From Coturnix japonica (lineage: Eukaryota > Chordata > Aves > Galliformes > Phasianidae): DNA of 64,000 bases. The notes below the pieces were generated by a model. That model saw nothing but the letters and a program-made list of their open reading frames with translations, had not been told where the DNA came from and searched no databases. The stretch is from contig NC_029516.1 of the NCBI RefSeq assembly GCF_001577835.2, positions 82,060,328 through 82,124,327 of the forward strand, in the 5' to 3' direction. Shown piece after piece: positions 9,691 to 20,000 of this stretch; within the stretch, counting starts at the first letter, position 1; each line of letters begins with the position of its first letter. Position numbers and translations under genes: made by a program.

Positions 9691-11206
9691 AAGTAAAATT
9701 GTATGTCTTGTGTCAGAGAACTTACATTGTCTCTTTAAAAGAAACCAATTGTGGATTGTGCTTTCAATTATTTGTTGGGCCTCACCTCTGACTGCTAAGC
9801 GGAGCCTGGTGTGACGTGGGACTGGGACTGGGACTGTCAGCCAGAAGCCCAGACAGGTACCACTCCCACATGGCAAGGGTGGAGATGGGAGGAAACTGCC
9901 TGTGTTTAACAACAGCTGCAGCACCTTGCTGAGGCACTGAAATCTTTGCGTTTCTCACCCCACATGTAAACTGTCCAGCACAGAGCAGTATTACTGCAGG
10001 ACAGCATTTTCTCTCCTTAAAAGACGTGTGCCTGATACTGCACCAGATACCCTTCTCCAGATGCTGTCCTACCTCTGAAAGCTCTCTCTCTCCCAGTTGG
10101 ATTCTGCTGGGGATGTGTGCTGTAACCTCAAGCATTTTCTCTTGCATATCTTTGTTCTAGCTGAATTCATGTAGGGTATCACCTCAGTGAACTCTCCAGC
10201 TGCGTGTGTTTGCTGAGCTGATAAGAGTGGGATGACTGAAAAATCCTGCAGGAAAAAAGGTGGTATATTTCAGCCCCCCTCCCTTCCCAGTTCACAACAA
10301 GATGAGACTCATCCAACAAACCAGAAATGGGTGGGGAAATAAGTGTATTAAAATATTCACAAGATTACAACAGAAAACATGAAAGTCCATTCAAGAAAAA
10401 ATATCCATGATAACTTTCCAGATGAGTCTGTAAAAGCAAAAGCACTAACCGTTGATATACAGGATCTTCACATAGTCAGGCCATGCAATGCATATCTAGC
10501 TCCCTCACACAGATTATACACCTGTCTTACAGGTGTTTGTTCTCCCACGTACCTCTGAGATGGAGGTTTATGAAAAGTATCCAGTCTATATTCCCAGTTA
10601 TATTTACCACACAAAAAGAGCTGCCATTGTAGGGAGACAGAAAAGATTGCACAGCACACTGATCTCAAGAGGCATTGAACTTGTGTTTTAGAGTGCAAGA
10701 ACACCTTTAAGTGAAAGGGTTTAGTAGCTTTAGGGCAATGAAGAGCAGGGAAAGAGAAGCCTTGGAAAAGTACAAGTACTGAGCATCATTATATGATTTC
10801 GTAGTTTGTTACCTAAATATTAGCACCACAGGGCTATGGCCACAGCCCAGAAGTCTTACCCACCTTCTCAGGTTTGACAGTTTTAAAAGGAACGTAATTC
10901 CATCACCTGCTGTACATAAGAAGAGTTTGTATTAGAAGTCCTTGGTAGTTATTAATGTAAAAATCCAAGACAAAATTTTGAATCAGCCTGAAAGTATTTT
11001 GGTCATAAATCAAATGGCCTGCATTTTACCTCAATGAATCCATTCTACAGCAACGCAGCTTATAAGCCACATATATACATTCACTGCAGTTACCAGATGG
11101 TTACCTAAGCAGTTCTCACGGGTTTAAAAAAGCTGATAACTTATTTCCAGCTCATTTTCTCACAACCTGAAACAGCACCAAAGCTTCAAAAAAAAAAAAA
11201 CAACAA

Positions 11207-11265
<59 letters not shown>

Positions 11266-11363
11266 AACCAAACAAACCAAAATCATACAGGTCTCCAGCT
11301 ATCATTGTGTAGTTAAATATAGGGACATATATGCCAACTTGTAGTGGTTCTTCAATGAACACG
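9691..11363. other. Gap between convergent MPC2 and MPZL1 3' ends
   Basis: No protein-coding exon was recognised in this gap. In mammals ADCY10 lies between these two genes. The interval contains only short unsupported reading frames and the A57 tract at 11188-11264. Part of it may be MPZL1 3' UTR if polyadenylation is more distal than the ATTAAA noted at 11364. Confidence 0.6.
11188..11264. repeat. Poly(A) tract, including 57 consecutive A
   Basis: An A13 run, a short caacaacaa interruption, then about 57 uninterrupted A residues (11208-11264), followed by a CAA-rich tail. It is a simple homopolymer on the plus strand (poly-T in the MPZL1 sense direction). No retroposed gene body was seen at its left, so it is not obviously a processed pseudogene tail. 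Confidence 0.9.
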
Positions 11364-11369
11364 TTTAAT
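11364..11369 (-). promoter_or_regulatory. MPZL1: Candidate MPZL1 poly(A) signal ATTAAA
   Basis: ATTAAA on the minus strand, about 2.55 kb after the MPZL1 stop. Vertebrate MPZL1 has a long 3' UTR, so this distance is plausible. No AATAAA was noticed nearer the stop. Inference only. Confidence 0.35.
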
Positions 11370-12299
11370 GTGCTCATTAAAATGCAATTTAGTGCCATCT
11401 AATGAACACACTGATAATATCCTGCACAGAACAACTGCTGAAGACAAAAAAGGCAATGGAGATTTGATGTACTGAGTATAGCTGCTGATTTTCTTACGTC
11501 AATCTAATTACACCTAATACCATTCAAAACTTATTTCTGCTAATCAGTAATAAAGAAGAATATATCTACTGCTAGTAGAGGCAGAACTCTTCATTTTGCA
11601 ATTCTGTTCAGAAGAGGGGATGACAAAGATGAGTGATGCCGTTCATATTCCTGCCTCTATGGGATGCAAGCCAGCTCAGCAGCCAGAGCCCAAGCTGGCA
11701 CTCCCAAACTGTGTTCCTATAATGCGTATAAGGTCACTTTTAAGTGTAAAAGCTTACTTTTTTCCCCCTCACAGCAGAGAATTCATTGTAAATCTTTTAC
11801 ATCGTGCAGACCTTCCCCAGATCCATCACCTATGAGTGCTCGCTCACCTAACAGTCATTTGCTATTGCCTCAAGAATCTTTTCAGTTCTTCAGCTTTCTT
11901 TTCAAAGAAAGTCTTTTCAAAGCAGACAGAACTAAAAAGAGCTAGCAGCGGTATGGGCACTGGTTAAGGACAATACACTTCATTTTCCTAAAAGTATGTG
12001 CTGTTATTTTCCACCTGCAAAACAGCATTGAAGAATTAAGAAAATAGTAGTAGAGAACACCTGATTGAACTTCTGGTCACCATAACATCACAGTCTGATG
12101 ACTCTGTCTGACTTCAATCTCTGCTTGCTACCCATCAAGGAAATTAGAAGTCATCTGTCACTTGAGACTTTACTAAGTAAACCAACTAAACATCAGCTCC
12201 TCTCATCAGCACAGGCTATCATATCCAAATAAACAAGCTAACACAACCTGAGTGACCAAAAGTTCACAATAGTTTTGTCTCATGCTGCCTCAAGTTCAC

Positions 12300-12537
12300 A
12301 GTATCACAGAATGGCTTGGGTTAGAAGGGAGCTTAAAAACTACCCAGTTCCAACTGTTTGCCATGGGCAGGGCTGCATCCACCAGCTCAGGCTGCCCAAC
12401 GCCCATCCAACCCAGCCTTGAGCTTCTCTAGAGATGGGGCACCACAGCTTCTCTGGGCAGCCTGTGCCAGTGCCTCACTGCCCTCTGAGTAAAGAATTTC
12501 CTCCTAGCATCTAACCTAAATTTCACCTCGTTCTGGA
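12300..12537 (-). mobile_element. CR1 LINE, 5'-truncated, minus orientation
   Basis: The plus strand shows the inverted CR1 terminus (tcacagaatggcttgggtta), then ccatgggcagggctgcatcc, a ggctgcccaacgcccatcca block and the aatttcctcctagcatctaa block. About 240 bp. Lies in the MPZL1 3' region. Confidence 0.92.
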
Positions 12538-12609
12538 AAGTCTCCAGAACTTACAGTACTCAAAAGGAGCTTCCAGTACTTAAAAAGGAACTTATAGCCA
12601 GGAGATAGA

Positions 12610-12755
12610 TCAACTTTTTACATGGGCAGGGCAAGGAGGAATGGTTTTAGACTAAAAGAGGGAAAATATAGATTAGACGTTAAGAGGAAAATCTTTACTC
12701 AGAGGGTAGTAAAGCACTGGACCAGGCAGCTCAAAGAAGCTGTCCATCACACTTG
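12610..12755 (+). mobile_element. CR1 LINE fragment, plus orientation
   Basis: Sense CR1 internal fragment: aatggttttagactaaaaga, then gattagacgttaagaggaaa, then actcagagggtagtaaagca and ctggaccaggcagctc. The 3' end is missing. It overlaps in CR1 coordinates with the inverted copy at 12300-12537, so the two can form a hairpin. Confidence 0.82.
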
Positions 12756-13920
12756 AGACTGATTCCTACTATTCCTATGGGGAAGAGTTTGTTTCTTTCC
12801 TAAAAAAAAGTTCAGCATTAAAAAACAAAACAAAACAAAATAAAACAAAACTTCAATATGCCTTCGTACGAAGGCTGCATGAATCCTTGCAATGACACTT
12901 CTCCAAATAGGCGATACGAACTATATGAACTGTACCTAAAGAAAACCGATGAAATCATACGTTTCCCATAGTTAGCAACAGAAATAGCAGGATTGTGCTC
13001 AGATTCTTCAGTAGATCCCATCAGAAAAACAATCAAACAACAACAACAAAAAAAAAGCCCCACAAAAACAAATAAGGACTTAAGAGCAAAAGGCAGACAG
13101 TCCTATTTTCTTGTAGCACCAAGTGTTTGATCATTAAATTCATCACATTTCTCCCTTTTACTTGAAAATGTCTAGGGAGAAAGGTGGTAATGCACAGTAA
13201 TAAGCACAGGCAGATTAAAACAAAGGTTCTCCATCAACTAAGCTTCTGTTTCTTGCTAAGTGTAAAACAAATATTTGGAAGAAACAGCCCAGTTGATAGG
13301 GAAAGCAGCAGCAGGATTCACTGCGACTTTAGCAACATTTCGAACAAAAGCAAGTGTCGTTAAGCAACCAGTCAAGCATGATCCTGATGAAAGAATATAA
13401 ATTCTGCTTACAAGACCAAATGAGAACATCTACCTCACGGGAGAAGGCAGCTTTTGTAGTCATAACCTGACCAAGAAAATATGAATACCCTGTGAAAGTT
13501 ACCTTTTTTGTATTCACCTCAAAGACAGTGAAAGAAATTAGACCTTATAAACAAAAAAAAAAAAAAATCTCCAGATTGATGTAGAATCTTCAGGCATCTT
13601 CCAGTTTCTCCATTGATACAATAAAAATATTCTTAAAATGTGATGTGAGTTTGCACTTTCTCATCTTACAAGATACAAAAAGAATATTGGCAATTTATAA
13701 GCAGAATTCTTAGCGCATTTCAACATGCAACATTGGTCTCACTTCTCTACGATTAAATAGACTATTTACACACAATACATATATATCTTTCCCTCTGTAT
13801 GCACATGCATTGGTCCTAGCCTAGGCATCAAAGGCCACATGTGAGTTCTCTGGGTCAAATTTTGTTTAAGTAATTCCAGTCTGAATGAGTGTTTTGCTAT
13901 AGACAGGTTAGGATCGTATC

Positions 13921-14022
13921 TCAGTTCTTCCGAATATCAGCATAGACCACAGACTCTGACTTGTTAATCTTGTCACTGTGCTGTCCTCCGGAGTGATCTA
14001 ACTGCGCGTAAATGACTGGGCC
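13921..14022 (-). CDS. MPZL1: MPZL1 exon 6 (coding part)
   Basis: Encodes [13 protein letters not shown] through [12 protein letters not shown] and the TGA stop, so it carries both ITIMs. Acceptor CTTTGCAG|GGC. Confidence 0.97.
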   Translation of the reverse strand, partial: GPVIYAQLDHSGGQHSDKINKSESVVYADIRKN

Positions 14023-17000
14023 CTGCAAAGAGAATAAAAAACACAATCAGAATTGTTCAGAATAGGTCACATTGTCCCTCTCTTATGCAGGGGCCACAGC
14101 AAGACCACACAGCTTTTATGACTGTTAGCGACACTCTGAAGCAAGTGGAATGAGCCCTCGCCTATAAATGAGTCTCCAGTCTGCCACCCTGCTCATACCA
14201 GGAGCGTGCCAAACATTTCCTCCCTTTAATATTGATAAGGCTGCCCGCTTTCTCACAAAAAAGCTAAATCTAGAATCATTTGTTCTGAAAAGCCGTAATT
14301 TTGAGATGTTGTAGAGAGAAGAAATATACTTGGCTTAGTCAGATACACGCCAGATTTAATATCTTACAGGAGAAACTATGCTGCAGATGTACCACTAGAT
14401 AACCGAGTGTACTTGATGTACTGACATGTCCTGTAAATCTCAGCACAGCTGTACCACTCAGATAACTAAGGACAGAACAAGCCTGCAGCCACCTTAGGAC
14501 ACCACAGTCACTGGCCAAGCAAATGATGGGATCAAGGTTTACAGAGCAGCGAGCCAGTAAACACTAAAATGGTTCAGTAATGCAAAATTCTTACCTCACT
14601 TTCAAACCAACCCAGCTCAGAGTTTTAAAAAAAGAACTGAATCCTTGGTCAGTTTAGCCATCAAGGTTCCCCTTTACTACAAACCAACCCAAGGCATGGC
14701 ACAGACACACAAACAAGAGAACTACTTAAGAGCATCATTCCAGAAGGGCATAAAATATTAGAAAGCATCCAAAGGAAGGCTCTGAAGATGGGGCAGGGTC
14801 TGCAGGGCCGGGTTTATGAGGAGCTGCTGAGGTCCCCTGGTTAGTTCAGTGCAGAGCAGAAGAGCTGAAGGGTGGCCTGATGGCAGCCGCAGCTCCTCAC
14901 AGGGAGCGGAGGGCAGCGCTGAGCTCTGCTTTGTTTGACAGCATCAGGGCCTGATGGAACAACATGGAGCTGTCAGAGCAGGGGACAACTGGGGGTTAGG
15001 GACAGGTGCTGCACCAGAGGGTGATGGGCATGGAACAGCTGCCCAGGGCAGTGGGCATGGCCCCAAGTGCTGGACTTCAAGAAGCATCTGGATAACATCC
15101 TTGGACACAGGGTTTGAATTTTGGGTGGTGCTGTGTGGAGTCCAGAGCTGGAGTTGATGATCCCTGTGGGTCCCTTCCGGCTTGGGATATCCAGTGATCC
15201 TACATTTTCACACATTCACATCAGGTATGCTCTGTACCTTCTCGTGCAAGCCTGTTCAGTATGACCCAGCACTGACAGTTATTGCCAGGCTTTCCCTACA
15301 AAAGACTGCAACACAGCCACACACCTTTGTTCTCTTTGCTGGAGTGAGACATTAAATTACCATATTTCAGCAGAGCATACAAATACACCAGCCCATTCCT
15401 AAATCACCACATCCTTCAAAACACAGTCGCAGGAATGAATGCAAGCTGAAGATGAGCCAAAGACGGGACTAGGGCTAGGACTGGCCTGGGATGCCTGACA
15501 AGGTAAAGATGGAAGCTTTATGGAAAGCTCTGACCTGCAGCTCCCATTCTGCATGCCACAACTGAAATAAACACAGAGCAGAAGGCTGTGACCACCTACC
15601 AGGTGATCTAAGTGGAGAGATCACACACCAATATTACCCACAAGGGAGAGGAAGGGACTGCTTTGTTGGGCAGAGGGAAGAGAGTAATAATTACAAGGAT
15701 GGTTCTTTCTGTTTGATTGAGGGTCTTCTGGTTATTTTTGCCTCAAAATGATTTCATTAATTTAACTCCATTTCTGTTCCCCTTAGTTTGAAGAGAGAAG
15801 ATTTCACAGGTATTTCTCCCACTCACCACTCTCCAATTCTATTCATCTTCCAAAGCAATTAGGGGTCAAAGATGAGAAGATACCTTCTCTTCAGAAAACA
15901 AAATCCTTGAAGGACCATAGGTACACTTTTGCACAGCTGCTTTCCTTCTAACACAATGGTAAAGCATGCACCTGCTAAATGCCTTCAGAAGCAATGTAAA
16001 GCCAAGCTGCCTTCCTTCTAGGAAAAGTACTTCCCAAGTTACAAAGATAAATATTAGAGGGAGGGGAAGAAGGAAGAACATTTGTAAGCAGATATAAAAT
16101 GCTGAATATAAGTAAAAGATTAAATAAATGATATTAGAAAAAGATATGGTTGCCTTAGGAAAGATGAAATTTAGATTGTGGTTAGAAAAATGTGTTTTTT
16201 TTATCAGCTCTCTTGGCTCTCATGTTGTTCTGGTCTCTGAAACTATATTTGGATTACATTATTAACTCCAATTAAAGCTTGGTGTCTACAAAAATGTTAA
16301 GGAAAAATGAGCCTAAAGTTTGTTTGTAAGCGCTTTAGGAATTCTCACCTGCCTGAAGCAATAGTTCAAGGAGACAGTAAATTACACTCTATGGCACTTT
16401 GTACGAGTTCAAAACAATCTACAGCTGCATAAAGTACTCAGTACGACATCCCAAGTTTGCCCAAAAAATCCTGATGGGTCAGTTTTCTACCACAGGAGTT
16501 CCCTTTGGATCAGTTATCTTATCACCACTATTATTTTATGCCAGGTTAAATAAAATTATCCTGCTGCAAGCAGAATGTCAGATGATGATGAAGAGGCTGA
16601 CTGGTGTGGTCACATGATCCAAATCAAGCTATTGTCTAGATATATTTACCATCACCTAAACAAATGGAATATTAACAAAAACAGAAAAGAAGGAGCAAGG
16701 ATTTATTACAATGCTCCACCTATTTGATTTGTTGCCTGCTGATTTTCTACTCTAATCCAGATTCTCTCCCATGTCTACTCGGTAGCACCTCACTGCAGCT
16801 GAAAAGCAACCAGTTTTACCAGCATACTTCAGAAACTATTGCAACGTGCTTCTGGAGCTCCATCAGGGAGAAGCTAACATGATGCTTTCACCTTTCATTC
16901 CACCAGAAAACACCTCCCTAACATAGAGAGAAGAAAAAAAAGTTCAGTTACAAAAAATGGGCAATCCTTGCTAGCAAAATGCAAGGGCTGATGATCACTA

Positions 17001-20000
17001 GCAAAGGACACTAAGTATGCAGGGAAATCTATGGACACCACCTTGGAGTTAGCATGTCTTCAGACGACATATGTCTGCTTTTGAGTTTGCTTGCTTCAAC
17101 CTAGATTACTAGCTCAACAAGAACATCCATCCAAAAAATACATTTAGTTCCTGTCCTCACCAGAAGTGCTTTCCCACCTCATCCAAATAATGGTCATGTT
17201 AGAGTATGAGTCACTGCAGAAGATGGCACAGCAAAGAAACACTATACATAAATCTGACAGGACAGAACATACCTACTGAGAAGGAAGAAACGGTGAAAAC
17301 AAGTGGAATTGAGTCAACCAAATGAACATTAACAGAACAAGACAAGTTTTATCTAGATTTTAAAGGCAGGCTCTTATTAACCACTCCAGACAAAATCTGA
17401 AACATTTTATTACTTGATTATATTGCCTTCAAGTTCAGAGATTAACTGTTCTCTAAAGTCACTATGTCTGCATAACAAAAAAAAGCTTCTCAAAGTCCAC
17501 ACACTACTGCAAAATGACATTAAGAAAATGTCCCTTATGGACTTAAAATCACTCAGGATCCATAGCTCATTGGAAAATTGCTGAACATACACAACAGGTA
17601 AGAAACAGCTTGCAAATAAGAAAATCCTGTAAAGAGATGATCATATACTGCAATGAAGTCCTGTTTGATGCATGCCCTCTCCCCTCTGACTGCTTTCTCA
17701 TGGGATGTTTAGTCTGAGTAAGAGCCACCTTCTTTCCTTCAAAATCAGCAGGAACACAGAAAAAACAGTGTTCACCAACATCAGCAAGAACAAGACAAAG
17801 TTTCATAATTTTCAGCCCACAAAGGGCAGGTGACTTAGCAGAAAAGAAGTCTCAGCAGCAAAAGCCAACTTCAGACTGATCAACTCTGGTGAGCGTTTGG
17901 TTTATTTTCATGTAAAGGAAGAAGTACATGCCACTTAGAGCACTTCAGAGCAATGAGAGATGAAGTAAAACTCCTTCCCAGCACAATCTTAGAGCAGATT
18001 AGGCAGTTCTGATGGGTATTACGTATCTAGTAGTCAGTGTTATCTCTATACTAAACAGCTACCTGCTACCAACTCCTCATCTTCTTCAGGATCTCACAGT
18101 TGCGCTTACCAGCTGTGTATGCTAACACCGGAGATAAGAACCATCTTCTTCATACATTAGTACACAAAGGGCAAAAAACCTACCTTAACTAGTATCAAAA
18201 TGCTACTCTTTCGATTGCACATCTTCAAGAGAAGAGTTCACTGGTCCCAGCTTACTGCCCATCTGTCACCCAGACCAGATACCCCCCACCCACCTCACCT
18301 TAAAGGACAGCGCCTAACTCATATATCCCACCCTGCCTTTGGCTTTTCCCTACCGTCTCCCCAACACTCCAGGAGGATCCTGCTTCAGGAGGCAGCAGGA
18401 AGCAGTTTACCTGGTGTGATCTGGCGGGTACGCTGTTTACCAGACCCTCTGTGTCGGAGGGCGACTTCTGCGGAGCTTGCTTAACTGGTGACATCAAGCT
18501 CTCAGATGTACCGCAGCTGACGAGGTGGCAGAGCAGAGTTTGCACGACAATGTTCAAGAGGCACAAACAAACAAAAGAAAGAACAAAAAAAAACACAAAC
18601 GAGTGATGGCAAGATGAAAATGGCAGACTACGCCAAAGTAAAAGTGAACATAATGGAATCTGTAATAAACACATACAATTCTCCATCTCTCCCTAGTTAT
18701 TTCTCTGTCCTTTCTCCTACTCTCACTGGTGAGCAACATGAAGAGACAACTACTAACACTGGACAACAGTTCCTCCAAAACTCTTGCTCCCTAGATATTC
18801 TCATCCAAGCCAGCGAGTCTAAAGCTTTATGCCTCACATACCTATATGTTTTCTTCATATAGGTTTCAGACTCAGTTGGTGACAAACAACTGCTGTCTTC
18901 TAACTATCAACTAAATAGCCCCAGTTAAGAAGCAAGCATGATACCATTGCCACAGTAAAAGTGAAGAGCGGTGCAAGAGCCACCAGCTCTCCATACCACC
19001 CAATGTACTCCCTGCCAAACTCCACATTAGTTCCTTTGCTTTTCTTTGGGCAGTGGTTCCAAAATAATTCTGCCCACTCACAAGAGTCAGTAGTTCTTGG
19101 AGTGATTAAGTTACAAGTCACATGTATGCTACATGCCCAGATACGGCTACTTGAATATCTAAACTAGCAAATCTTGTTTGAAAACTCAGAAAACTGTCTT
19201 TTGGTAAGAACTAACACCTCTGAAACAAGGTTGCTAGTTTCCACTTGGTGCTTGCTTCTTCTCATTCACTTAGAGCAGGACTGAAAAGAAGACAAGCCAA
19301 TTTCAGCCAGAGAAATGAATATTACAGAAATAAGTATATGAGCCTTCAAAGTTAAGCTCAGTAGCTTCTGGATAATGCAGTACTGCATTTCTAATGCTAG
19401 TTCTATCTTCTGTTACCCATCCACTCAAGAAAGAAAACTGTCTGCCTCCCTGATTGCAGACACATGAGCTTCCTTTGCTACCACAACCCTCTTGGTATCC
19501 TTTCCTCACAATCTTTGTAGGAAGACAGTGTACAGAGCGAGTACAGAAAGAAACAAATGAGGACTGTGACATTAAGCAGAACACTTCTTCACAGGGCAAT
19601 TGTACTTTACCCTTTGGTAAGTCTAACTATAGAAGATTCAGCTCTGCAAACATGCAGCAGTAAAAAACGGAAAGGGAGAAGGAAAGGCAGAAGGAAAGGG
19701 AGAGGGAGAAAGAAGTGGAGGGGGAAGGGGAGGGAAGGGAATGGGAGGGGGAAAGGGAAGGAGGGAAGGGAAGGAGGGAAGGGAAGGGGGAAGGGGAAGG
19801 AGGGGAAGGGGAGGGGGAAGGGGGGAAGGAAGGGGGAAAGGGAAGGGAAAGGGAAGGGGAAGGGGGAAGGGAAGGGAAGGGGAAGGGAAGGGAAGGGAAA
19901 GGGAAGGGGAAGGGAGAGGAAGGGAAGGGAAGGAAGGGAAGGGAAGGGAAGGGAAGGGAAGGGAACGAAGGCGAGGAAGGAAGGGAAGGGAAGGGAAGGG

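Larger units (their letters stand above)
11364..13920 (-). other. MPZL1: Probable MPZL1 3' UTR and 3' flank
   Basis: Sequence following the MPZL1 stop codon at 13923-13921. It holds an inverted pair of CR1 fragments (12300-12537 minus, 12610-12755 plus). The extent of the mature 3' UTR cannot be fixed from sequence alone. Confidence 0.45.
14023..18410 (-). other. MPZL1: MPZL1 intron 5
   Basis: A 4.4-kb intron containing a plus-oriented CR1 (14755-15204) and a possible old LINE reverse-transcriptase relic near 16480-16560. Nothing else recognised. Confidence 0.85.
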
